DNA of 35,396 nt from Bacteroidales bacterium (GTDB lineage Bacteria > Bacteroidota > Bacteroidia > Bacteroidales > Paludibacteraceae). Both the position numbers and the translations under genes were made by a program. Shown piece after piece: positions 1-5,903 of this stretch. A model generated the notes under the pieces. That model searched no databases, had not been told where the DNA came from, and worked only from the letters and a program-made list of their open reading frames with translations. The stretch lies in contig JAAYSS010000050.1 of assembly GCA_012518275.1 (NCBI GenBank), positions 1 to 35,396 on the forward strand, written 5' to 3'. Numbering within the stretch: the first letter of the stretch is position 1; every line of letters starts with the position of its first letter.

Positions 1-292
1 CAAGCACACTTTTTGACTCCATGCTGTAGCTGCACGCCACATCCAAGTGCTGATAGAAAATCCGGTTGTTTTCGGTACAGAAAGTTACACATACGCGGTT
101 ATCTTTTTCGAGGAGCTTCACGTGCTTTCCGTTCGGGTCGGAATGGAGGATTATTTTTCCCTCCACATATCCAAAGTTCATAGGAATAACATACGGGCTT
201 CCATCCTCATCTACCATCCCTACGAAGCAAACCTGGCGCTCGCTGATTATTTTTTCAATTTCTTTGCTGTCTGTAATAAAACTTGTTCTCAT
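1..292 (-). CDS. Pyridoxamine 5'-phosphate oxidase-fold (Nim-like) flavoprotein, partial
   Basis: This minus-strand gene starts with ATG at 292 and runs off the left edge without a stop, so only its first 97 codons are visible. It begins MRTSFITDSKEIEKII and continues with CFVGMVDEDGSPYVIPMNFG, HSDPNGKH and VACSYSMESKSV. These are the early strands of the split-barrel FMN-binding fold of the PNPOx/NimA (5-nitroimidazole reductase-like) family, where the VPMNFG-type strand and the HS.P.GKK-type segment contact the flavin. Family members are about 150-170 residues and most are uncharacterised reductases or flavin/haem binders; actual nitroimidazole resistance is not implied. A TAnnTTTG promoter element and an inverted repeat lie just upstream. 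The family call is confident, the substrate unknown. Confidence 0.85.
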   Translation of the reverse strand, partial: MRTSFITDSKEIEKIISERQVCFVGMVDEDGSPYVIPMNFGYVEGKIILHSDPNGKHVKLLEKDNRVCVTFCTENNRIFYQHLDVACSYSMESKSVL

Positions 293-311
293 TGCTATTT
301 ATATTTGACTA

Positions 312-319
312 CAAAAATA
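312..319 (-). promoter_or_regulatory. Promoter -7 element for the Nim-like gene
   Basis: On the minus strand this reads TATTTTTG, a match to the Bacteroidota -7 consensus TAnnTTTG, 20 nt upstream of the ATG at 292. Transcription would start near 305, giving a very short leader. I see no clear TTTG -33 element; the inverted repeat at 338-360 occupies that region. Confidence 0.55.
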
Positions 320-337
320 AACAAAATACTTCATACC

Positions 338-360
338 CTTGTTTAAAACATATAAACAAG
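338..360. promoter_or_regulatory. Inverted repeat over the -33 region, possible operator
   Basis: CTTGTTTA at 338-345 and TAAACAAG at 353-360 are perfect 8-bp inverted arms separated by 7 nt. The repeat sits about 19 bp upstream of the -7 element of the Nim-like gene, where an activator or a repressor could act. The geometry (two half sites one helical turn apart) fits a dimeric regulator; the Crp/Fnr family is one possibility. No regulator gene is adjacent. Confidence 0.4.
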
Positions 361-453
361 CCAAAAACAGAGTCAAAAACACAATTTTAAGTTAATTAAA
401 GTTAAATGATGCGGTTTTTTATAGCAAAACATGTTTTATAACATAAAAAACCA

Positions 454-461
454 TATCTTTG
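454..461 (+). promoter_or_regulatory. Promoter -7 element of the small RNA unit
   Basis: TATCTTTG is a perfect match to TAnnTTTG on the plus strand, the same octamer found upstream of several protein genes in this window. The expected start is near 466-468. A -33 TTTG is not evident. No protein gene follows before the terminator at 507-537, so the promoter appears to serve a short non-coding transcript. Confidence 0.6.
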
Positions 462-466
462 CATCG

Positions 467-537
467 TGTTTTTCATGGTATTAGATTTAAGATTAATTTA
501 AGATTGGGTTGTCGTGAGACAACCTTTTCTTTTTTTT
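467..537 (+). ncRNA. Candidate small RNA of about 70 nt
   Basis: A compact transcription unit is visible: a consensus -7 element at 454-461, roughly 40 nt of unstructured AT-rich sequence, then a perfect 7-bp hairpin with a long T tract. The only reading frame inside begins ATG GTA TTA GAT at 474 and stops after eight codons, so a protein is unlikely, although a leader peptide cannot be excluded. From memory, a segment containing GTATTAGATTTAAG before a hairpin recurs in intergenic regions of other Bacteroidales; I cannot verify that here. It is divergent from the Nim-like gene. The transcription unit is reasonably supported; its function is unknown. Confidence 0.5.
507..537 (+). terminator. 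Intrinsic terminator of the small RNA unit
   Basis: GGTTGTC (507-513), loop GTGA, GACAACC (518-524) form a perfect 7-bp stem, followed by a T tract interrupted once by C (525-537). This is a textbook rho-independent terminator on the plus strand. Confidence 0.85.
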
Positions 538-781
538 AAACACATTTTGAAAGCAATAATAAAATCTTTTACTTTGACAACCTTAAGTTAAGAGATATGG
601 ATATGCATTTAGATGTATTTCAAACTTCTTTCTCCTCTCTTAGGCTACTTAATCTGCAATATGTAGCAAAAAACAAAAATCCACATCTACCTCTCTTTCC
701 TCTTTTTTGCTGTAACCTATTATACCTAATCGTTTCTACAGTAGAGTCCTGATTAGTGATTTTCTTCATAAAATCAAACTG

Positions 782-803
782 TTAACCTGAGTTCGATTAA
801 TAA
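782..803 (+). repeat. Left inverted repeat of the IS982 element
   Basis: It begins TTAACCTGAGTTCGATTA. The reverse complement of the right end (1542-1563) begins TTAACCTAAGTTCGATTA, a single mismatch over 18 bases. These ends define the limits of the element. Confidence 0.85.
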
Positions 804-841
804 TTATTGATGTTTTAGCTGTAAAATAAGGCGAGAGTTAG

Positions 842-1530
842 TGTCTTTATAGCGCTGAAAGACACATGACTGCTGAATTTCCTAAGACAGTGTCGTACAA
901 CCGATTCACTGAACTAATGCAGGCTAATCTAATGCCTGTGATTGTATTTGCAAAAACGTGTTGCTTGGGTACATGTACCGGCATCTCATTTGTTGATTCT
1001 ACCCCTATTAGGGTCTGTTCTAATAAGCGTATTAAACGAAATAAAGTTTTCAAAGGTTTAGCAACCACCGGAAAATCAACCGTTGGCTGGTTTTATGGTT
1101 TTAAACTCCACATTATCATTAATGACAAAGGTGAAATCATCAATTTTTGCATAAATCAAGCTAATGTAGACAACCGAGCCCCATTGAAAAATGAGGGTTT
1201 CCTGAAAAAAGTATTTGGAAAATTGTTTGGAGACAAAGGTTATATCGGGAAACAACTTTTTGAAACTCTTTTTTTGATGGTATTCATTTAGTGATATCAA
1301 TTAGAAACAACATGAAAAATTCACTAATGACAATGAGTAAAAAATTATATTTAAGAAAACGATCTGTAATAGAAACAGTTAATGATGAATCGAAAAATAT
1401 CTGTCAAATAAAACATTCAAGACATAGAAGCTTTGGCAATTTCTTAACAAACTTGGTTTCTGCAATTATTGCATATCATTTTTTGCCTAAAAAACCATCG
1501 CTGAAATTTGAAACCGTTAAATCAAACTAA
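842..1530 (+). pseudogene. IS982-family transposase, N-terminally deleted and frameshifted
   Basis: Recognisable transposase sequence starts near 842 and gains an ATG at 866, with family motifs FPKTVSYNRFTELMQ, FVDSTPIRVC (first DDE aspartate), NKRIKRNKVFKGLA, GWFYGFKLH, LFGDKGYIGKQLF (second aspartate) and RSVIETVND (glutamate). The frame breaks in a run of seven T at 1269-1275. With eight T the product would read FETLFFDGIHLVISIRNN and continue straight into the second frame, which ends KPSLKFETVKSN at 1530. The C-terminal half includes IKHSRHRSFGNFLTNL. Roughly the first 75-80 residues of a normal 290-residue IS982 transposase are gone, so this is a double lesion and not just a programmed shift. 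Confidence 0.88.
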
Positions 1531-1541
1531 TTAACGCTGTT

Positions 1542-1563
1542 TTAATAATCGAACTTAGGTTAA
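1542..1563 (-). repeat. Right inverted repeat of the IS982 element
   Basis: Partner of 782-803 in inverted orientation, located 11 bp after the transposase stop codon, as expected for the right end of an IS982 element. Confidence 0.85.
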
Positions 1564-1830
1564 TAGGTATTTTTGTTAATCAAATCTTCTGTTTCTTTTT
1601 TAATTTCAAATATAATTTAACGTGAGTTCGATATAAGAAAACAATTAAAAGGTTAATATAATTCAGAGTTAATTATTGCCCCGTCCTTGTGGATATGCTC
1701 TTAAAACTTACAAACCTTGAGCAGCCCGCCGCTGGGATTTGAAATCCCGCTAGCTAGTCCCGATAACAGGAACCAGTGCTGTCATTTGCTTACTTATCAG
1801 GCATATCCGAAGGAACGGACACAGACGTGC
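1564..1830. other. Non-coding remnant region between IS982 and RAYT pseudogenes
   Basis: I find no gene that I would defend here. It holds the solo IS982-like end, and a perfect 15-bp hairpin-forming palindrome (GGGATTT, G, AAATCCC) at 1734-1748 in a locally GC-rich patch. On the minus strand, codons next to repeat copy A read LLVQEGYTHSIGTSVSV, resembling the start of an HsdR subunit. The region looks like fused debris of several insertions and deletions. Confidence 0.5.
1617..1632 (+). repeat. Solo IS982-like end
   Basis: TTAACGTGAGTTCGAT matches the left repeat at 782-797 in 15 of 16 positions and in the same orientation, 54 bp beyond the right end of the decayed element. No transposase sequence follows it. 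It may be the trace of a second, mostly deleted copy. Confidence 0.5.
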
Positions 1831-1892
1831 CTATACTATGCGTGTAACCTTCTTGTACAAGCAGTTGTATATATAAAGGCATCTTCTAATTT
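1831..1892. repeat. Direct repeat copy A (HsdR-like N-terminal fragment) flanking the RAYT
   Basis: This 62-bp stretch is closely similar to 2503-2555 in the same orientation, with a few small indels, including four extra bases in a TATATA run. Read on the minus strand both copies encode KLEDAFI followed by QLL..EGY, although copy A is frameshifted. In copy A the homology to an HsdR start seems to continue further (THSIGTSVSV), so it is not only a short target duplication. Both copies sit right at the borders of the RAYT pseudogene. Confidence 0.7.
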
Positions 1893-1909
1893 ATGTTCTG
1901 AACACTTCA

Positions 1910-2483
1910 TTATTGATAAAATTTATCGCCTACCCATTTTGCAGGATTGTTACGAATATATTCAGAAATACGGATATATGATTATTCGTCACGTATAATG
2001 TGATCGTAATAATTGCGTTGCCACAATTTTTTATCGAATTGTTCCCAACCGAATTGTTTTACACCGTCTATGTATTTGTTTGTGGTCATTGTTTTGAACC
2101 ATCCAACGACATTGCCAATCGGGGCGTTGAATATTTTATTGTCCATGCCGTAACGTCGTTCATTAGAGTTCGCCCACGTAGGGGCGCCCCTACATGGGCG
2201 ACTGGTGCTGGTTTTTTCGACATATTTTCAATAATACAATAAAAATGATTGGGCATTATCACCATTTCATCGCAACGTTTATCGGGATATTTATTTTCCA
2301 AATCATAATACCATTTTTCAACCATTCGTCCCGCATCATTCAAAATCATTTCACCGTTTTTAATGTGTCCGAACCTACATATTTTACCCTGACAACAAAT
2401 CGTTATAAAATACAATCCTGCCTGCGAATAATCATATCCTTTTAGGCGAACCTCCTACGATTATTTTTATTGTGGATTGTCAT
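1910..2483 (-). pseudogene. REP-associated tyrosine transposase (RAYT, Y1_Tnp), decayed
   Basis: Read leftwards from ATG at 2483 (MTIHNKNNRRR), the product continues after a one-base loss near 2445 as RLKGYDYSQAGLYFITICCQ, then EMVIMPNHF, the HUH-like histidine region of IS200/IS605-type Y1 transposases. After a second frameshift between about 2150 and 2190 it resumes with NVVGWFKTMTTNKYIDGVKQ and LWQRNYYDHIIRDE. An in-frame TAA near 1980 is followed by SYIRISEYIRNNPAKWVGDK to a stop at 1910-1912. Here PNHFYC replaces the usual PNHFHC, so one histidine of the motif is also lost. RAYTs act on REP palindromes; a 30-bp palindrome lies inside this gene. With two frameshifts and a stop it must be inactive. 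Confidence 0.88.
2171..2200. repeat. 30-bp REP-like palindrome inside the RAYT frame
   Basis: CGCCCACGTAGGGGC at 2171-2185 is followed directly by its near-exact reverse complement, with one mismatched pair (2177/2194). It is GC-rich in an AT-rich region and on the minus strand is read in frame as HVGAPLRGR. Sequence like this is typical of the palindromes mobilised or maintained by RAYTs. Confidence 0.8.
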
Positions 2484-2573
2484 TTATAAGTTTGTTTTGC
2501 AACTATACATGTAACCCTCTTTTGCAAGCAGTTGTATAAAGGCATCTTCTAATTTTGCTTCAGTGAATTTCAT
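2484..2573 (-). pseudogene. 5' remnant of a type I restriction HsdR-like gene
   Basis: ATG at 2573 lies 12 nt downstream of the stop of the GHKL-nuclease gene and opens 29 codons beginning MKFTEAKLEDAFIQLLAKEGY, the characteristic opening of HsdR-type (type I restriction) subunits. The homology ends abruptly and TAA at 2484-2486 abuts the ATG of the RAYT at 2483. I infer that an HsdR-like gene once followed the ATPase gene, or that the fragment was brought in with the RAYT. The fragment is short, so the family call rests on one motif; copy B of the direct repeat (2503-2555) lies within it. Confidence 0.5.
2503..2555. repeat. Direct repeat copy B flanking the RAYT
   Basis: Partner of 1831-1892; it lies on the upstream (right) side of the RAYT and within the HsdR-like 5' remnant. 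See copy A for the comparison. Confidence 0.7.
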
Positions 2574-2585
2574 AAGTGATAGATG

Positions 2586-4571
2586 TTATAAAACCGCACT
2601 ATTATTTGATATTTCATCTATTATTTCGTCTAAATTGCTAGACTCTGATAGTTGCTTTCTTTCAATTTTGAGCTTTTCTAATAAATACCTTAATCTTCGC
2701 TCAACATCATTGATAATTTCACTCCATTTCTTGACATACAGACGATGATTATTTGTATCACGAAGTAATCCTGTATCAGGATTGCGTATGTCGTTTTTTA
2801 TAATATCATCATAATCTTGCCCTATTAAATAAAATGACCAAAATTCGTTACTGTCATTAAATTTATCTTGTTTTAAAATAACATCAATATATTGTTTAAT
2901 TTGTCCTAATTCCTTATGACCAAGCTTTTTAACCCTTGTTGGATTTTTTATCTCTATAACTAAGTTATGGGGTTTTCCGTCTCTAAAATCTGTTCCAGCC
3001 AAGAATAAATCCATTTCCTTATTCTTGTCTGAGTGTTCAATAATTGTCTTTTCATCTACACCTCGCAAGATATAAATATATTTTCTCAAGGCCTCTTCAA
3101 ACTTAATCTCTTCAGCACAGACCATTCTGTATTCTTCTCCAAAAATCCAATAATGTTTTTCAATAAATTGTTGCAAGTGATCTCTTTCATTAGCACGAAG
3201 CTCATGATTAAATACTATCTGTTTTAAGTTTTCGAGTGTCTGAATTCTATCTTTTATTAAGTTTATCGTGTTGAGCACATAACTTAATCTAGTGTAGTCT
3301 AATATTTTAGCGAACTCTTCACGCTCTTCTTTTTTCAAATTGACAACTGCATCTATAATTTTGATTAAACTATCTTTTTCTTCATTATCCAAAAGTAAAT
3401 TTAAAAGCTCAAGAAATATTTTCTTCTGCTCTTTATTTAAATTAGTAAATATTGCAGGCTCAAGTTCATATACACCTTTGACCAGCTCCTCTAATTTATC
3501 TTTTCTAATTTTATCCCAACTATTATTGCTAAAATTTGGAAACACATCTTCTTCTTCATATTTTTTTATTAGTTTATTTGCTTGAATTTTCAAAAACGGT
3601 TTCCTTTTTATTTTTAAGTAAGCATTTAACTTATCTAATAATTCGCTATATATATAGCGATCATTGTTATCATCAAATAACTTTAACGTTTTCTCATTGT
3701 CATCATAATTTTCTAAAATAAATTCATCAAAAAAATCATTTACGATAACTATTGTATGCCAAAAGCCATCTCCTTTATTATTGAACAAAGTTGTTTTAAT
3801 ACTCCTTAACTCTAAATTTTCATTTAAAAAATAAAAACAAGAAAATTCAGTATTAAGTCTTTTAGTCCATCGTAAATACTTACATTTAAAGTTTATATTG
3901 TTCCCTTCTTTATCTTCAATTATTTTCTCGAAATTTTCGAGATCAGCAATTAAATTTGAATATTTTAATTCTACTCCATTTACGAAAATCTTAAACTCAT
4001 CTTTTAGCTCTAAAAACCATGCAAATTCGGCCTCTAAAAATGGTTTCACTTTTTTTTCTATATAATTTTGAGATAAACCGTGAATTTCCTTAAAAACGAC
4101 TTTCGTACCAACATTTTGCTCCGTTTGCTCAGGTTCTGTAGTATTAAAGCTCCGTAAATTTTCACTACTTATTTTGATATTGTAAGAATAGTTATTTTTA
4201 TCTTTTTGATATACTGTCTGCCATTCCGCAAATCTTGCAAACTTAAAGAAAGTCAATCTTCCATATCCATTTTTACCTCTTATATAATAGTTTGTTTGAC
4301 TAGATTCTCTAAGTTTAGGTGATTCATAAAACTTTTGAAAATGATCCGATAATTCTTCGTAGCATATGCCATGCCCATTATCTGAAATGGTAAGTGATTC
4401 AATCGTATCGAACTCAACTGAGCCAATTATAAAATCTAAATGTACCTCTGTTGCGTTTGCATCAAAACCATTCCAAATAAATTCAGATATCGCACGTTCT
4501 GGAGTATATTTGTCCAATATTTTTCGAATACCTGTCGAAGTTATATGTACTGTTTGAGTTTTTGTGCTCAT
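2586..4571 (-). CDS. GHKL ATPase fused to a Shedu-like PD-(D/E)xK nuclease
   Basis: The 661-residue protein has an N-terminal Bergerat-fold ATPase: motif I with E30 and N34 (SEFIWNGFDANA), motif II D64-NGHG, motif III around 98-106 (RGKNGYGRL) and GTKVVF at 155-160. A charged helical middle follows (about 300-455). The C-terminal third resembles DUF4263/Shedu: HLQQFIEKHYWIFG at 465-478, then MDLFLAG with D521 and VIEIKNP with E540 and K542, the D...ExK nuclease core, followed by ELGQIKQYID. GHKL ATPases of the MutL/MORC group occur in restriction systems and Shedu is an antiphage nuclease; the fusion suggests ATP-gated nucleic-acid cleavage. It starts 13 nt after the upstream membrane-protein gene, so they are probably cotranscribed. 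The stretch is much richer in A+T than its neighbours, which suggests horizontal transfer. The domains are well supported; the defence role is inferred. Confidence 0.85.
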   Translation of the reverse strand: MSTKTQTVHITSTGIRKILDKYTPERAISEFIWNGFDANATEVHLDFIIGSVEFDTIESLTISDNGHGICYEELSDHFQKFYESPKLRESSQTNYYIRGKNGYGRLTFFKFARFAEWQTVYQKDKNNYSYNIKISSENLRSFNTTEPEQTEQNVGTKVVFKEIHGLSQNYIEKKVKPFLEAEFAWFLELKDEFKIFVNGVELKYSNLIADLENFEKIIEDKEGNNINFKCKYLRWTKRLNTEFSCFYFLNENLELRSIKTTLFNNKGDGFWHTIVIVNDFFDEFILENYDDNEKTLKLFDDNNDRYIYSELLDKLNAYLKIKRKPFLKIQANKLIKKYEEEDVFPNFSNNSWDKIRKDKLEELVKGVYELEPAIFTNLNKEQKKIFLELLNLLLDNEEKDSLIKIIDAVVNLKKEEREEFAKILDYTRLSYVLNTINLIKDRIQTLENLKQIVFNHELRANERDHLQQFIEKHYWIFGEEYRMVCAEEIKFEEALRKYIYILRGVDEKTIIEHSDKNKEMDLFLAGTDFRDGKPHNLVIEIKNPTRVKKLGHKELGQIKQYIDVILKQDKFNDSNEFWSFYLIGQDYDDIIKNDIRNPDTGLLRDTNNHRLYVKKWSEIINDVERRLRYLLEKLKIERKQLSESSNLDEIIDEISNNSAVL

Positions 4572-4584
4572 AATTTTTTAACTT

Positions 4585-5052
4585 TTAAATAGACAAAGAA
4601 TTTTCTCTGATAAACTCTTCAACTTCTTTTCGACTTTGTATAAGATTAATAAGTATATCTCTCAATTTTACAACTGTCTTTTCCCCTTGCATATCCTTCC
4701 TTATCTCCAACATAAGTTGAAGAAAATACTCCATTTGCTTATTGCTGTCTTTTTCCTCTGATGTCGCACAAAGCCATTGATTGAATTTAGAAAAAACTTT
4801 ATCTGAACCATACATTAAAATATCTCGTTTTGCTTCAATCATTTTAGTCATTGTAAATTTTTGGTTTGTATTCTTTTGACTTTTTACATCTATTAAAATC
4901 CCATAAAACAAAGAGACTAATTCAGAATATGCTTTATACTTTCTTTCTGAAAGTTGATTTTCCATTATTTTTATTCGTTCAGTTTTTCGATGAACAATCC
5001 AACCAAGAGCAATACAAAGTGTAGATATTAAAGCAATAACTATTTCTATCAT
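4585..5052 (-). CDS. Small membrane-anchored helical protein, first gene of the ATPase-nuclease operon
   Basis: I do not recognise a named family. The 155 residues start with an uncleaved transmembrane helix (about 2-20, IEIVIALISTLCIALGWIV), then a basic segment (HRKTERIKIM) and a mostly helical, charged cytoplasmic part. This contains YKAYSELVSLFYGILIDV and a later region (KQMEYFLQLMLEIRKDM) likely to form amphipathic helices. A strong purine-rich ribosome site (GGAGAGGAG) precedes the ATG. The gene lies 13 nt upstream of the GHKL-nuclease gene and shares its AT-rich composition. By analogy with other defence operons it could tether or gate the nuclease at the membrane; that is inference only. 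Confidence 0.75.
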   Translation of the reverse strand: MIEIVIALISTLCIALGWIVHRKTERIKIMENQLSERKYKAYSELVSLFYGILIDVKSQKNTNQKFTMTKMIEAKRDILMYGSDKVFSKFNQWLCATSEEKDSNKQMEYFLQLMLEIRKDMQGEKTVVKLRDILINLIQSRKEVEEFIRENSLSI

Positions 5053-5183
5053 TTTTTCTCCTCTCCTTCTTTGCTAACAACAAATAGAGCAATTCTTTGA
5101 GTTTATTATCATTTCCCCCTCACCTCCCACAATACCAAAAGGGAGCAATTTTGGGTTTTATTTTTTGTAATTAGTTTTCCTCT

Positions 5184-5222
5184 AAAAACACGTGTCTTTT
5201 TCAGAAAAAGACACGTGTTTTT
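5184..5222 (-). terminator. Long perfect hairpin terminator downstream of the HU gene
   Basis: AAAAACACGTGTC plus five T (5184-5201) is followed after CAG by its exact reverse complement (5205-5222), an 18-bp perfect stem with A/T tails on both strands. It starts 12 nt after the HU stop codon. Being symmetrical it could work in both directions, and it separates the accessory operon from the HU gene. Confidence 0.85.
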
Positions 5223-5234
5223 TAAATCCGCACG

Positions 5235-5618
5235 TTAGATTTTTTCGTAATCGAGCGTTGTCAGCATTTTTTTCAGCGATGTGCCGGGTGTAAACACCAC
5301 TTTGGCACTTTTAATGCTCGCTGCATTTACCTCTTCGGGAGTTGCTTCCCCTCTGCTGCTCACGTTTACACGCAGGCTTCCGAGCTCTCCGAGACGAACC
5401 GCCTGCCCGTCGGCTAAGGCGCCTTCCATTACATCCACCAGAGCATACAGCACCGCACGAATATCTGCACCACTTACGGTACTGATTTTTTCGATGTCGC
5501 GTGTAAGCCCTGCCAAGGTTTTCTCGCCTGTGATGTTAGCCGATGCATAAAACTTCTTTTCGCCACCACCCTTTACGCCGGGTTGTCCTTTTTCGATGAC
5601 TTTAAATTTAATTGCCAT
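5235..5618 (-). CDS. HU-family (histone-like) DNA-binding protein
   Basis: At 127 residues this is the longer Bacteroidota HU relative, with an N-terminal extension (MAIKFKVIEKGQPGVKGG) before the HU core. The core reads TLAGLTRDIEKISTVSGADIRAVLYALVDVMEGALADGQAVRLGELGSLRVNVSSRG, equivalent to the helical dimerisation part and start of the DNA arm of HU. It ends with KVVFTPGTSLKKML, where classical HU has its final helix. Such proteins bend and compact DNA; individual roles are mostly unknown. An exceptionally good ribosome site (AAGGAGG, 7 nt before ATG) is unusual for this phylum and suggests high expression. The coding sequence is visibly more GC-rich than the AT-rich operon to its left. 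It is a single-gene unit with its own promoter and terminator. Confidence 0.9.
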   Translation of the reverse strand: MAIKFKVIEKGQPGVKGGGEKKFYASANITGEKTLAGLTRDIEKISTVSGADIRAVLYALVDVMEGALADGQAVRLGELGSLRVNVSSRGEATPEEVNAASIKSAKVVFTPGTSLKKMLTTLDYEKI

Positions 5619-5704
5619 AGTATCCTCCTTTTTAGATGTTAATAATAAGGTTAATTAAAAGTATGATTTGTTTATTGTTTTCCCGCTCACTTATATGCCG
5701 AAAG

Positions 5705-5712
5705 CAAAGATA
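5705..5712 (-). promoter_or_regulatory. Promoter -7 element of the HU gene
   Basis: TATCTTTG on the minus strand matches TAnnTTTG exactly and lies 87 nt upstream of the HU start codon, predicting a leader of about 80 nt. No clear -33 element; the upstream side is very AT-rich. Confidence 0.55.
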
Positions 5713-5831
5713 ATAAAATTTTTAATATATTGATATATTGTATCGTATATCTTTTTCACCGTTTTATTGTCGATGTTATGTCTTGCAATCGAAGAGACTG
5801 AATTTTCGAGTGGAGCAAGACTTTTGCTTAT

Positions 5832-5872
5832 AAAAAGAATGAGCCCGATACAGTATCGAGCTCATTCTTTTT
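5832..5872 (-). terminator. Terminator downstream of the OmpA-domain gene
   Basis: AAAAAGAATGAGC (5832-5844) pairs with GCTCATTCTTTTT (5860-5872), and the inner segments CGATAC/GTATCG extend the stem after one C/A mismatch. The very long stem ends in T residues on the minus strand, 32 nt beyond the stop at 5904. It can also act on the plus strand. Confidence 0.85.
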
Positions 5873-5903
5873 AGAGTTATTACTTTAAGAAAATCTTACA
5901 TGC

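Larger units (their letters stand above)
782..1563 (+). mobile_element. Decayed IS982-family insertion sequence
   Basis: The element is bounded by imperfect inverted repeats (782-803 and 1542-1563) and contains IS982-type transposase sequence. At about 0.78 kb it is shorter than the roughly 1 kb usual for the family, because the transposase N-terminal part is missing between the left end and about 842. The transposase is also frameshifted. I see no convincing target-site duplication. It is inferred to be immobile unless a related transposase acts in trans. Confidence 0.85.

Noticed and set aside
597-752. Plus-strand frame of about 51 codons beginning MDMHLDVFQTSF between the small RNA unit and IS982
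   Set aside because: No ribosome site, no family resemblance and unusual composition (Phe/Leu/Ser from pyrimidine-rich DNA); probably chance. The stretch 538-781 shows nothing else I can support.
782-1563. Target-site duplication of the IS982 element
   Set aside because: Flanks show only short TTA/TAA-type matches that overlap the ends of the terminal repeats; not distinguishable from chance.
1717-2445. Plus-strand frames across the RAYT region
   Set aside because: They are antisense to clear, though broken, RAYT coding sequence on the minus strand and contain the palindrome; treated as shadows.
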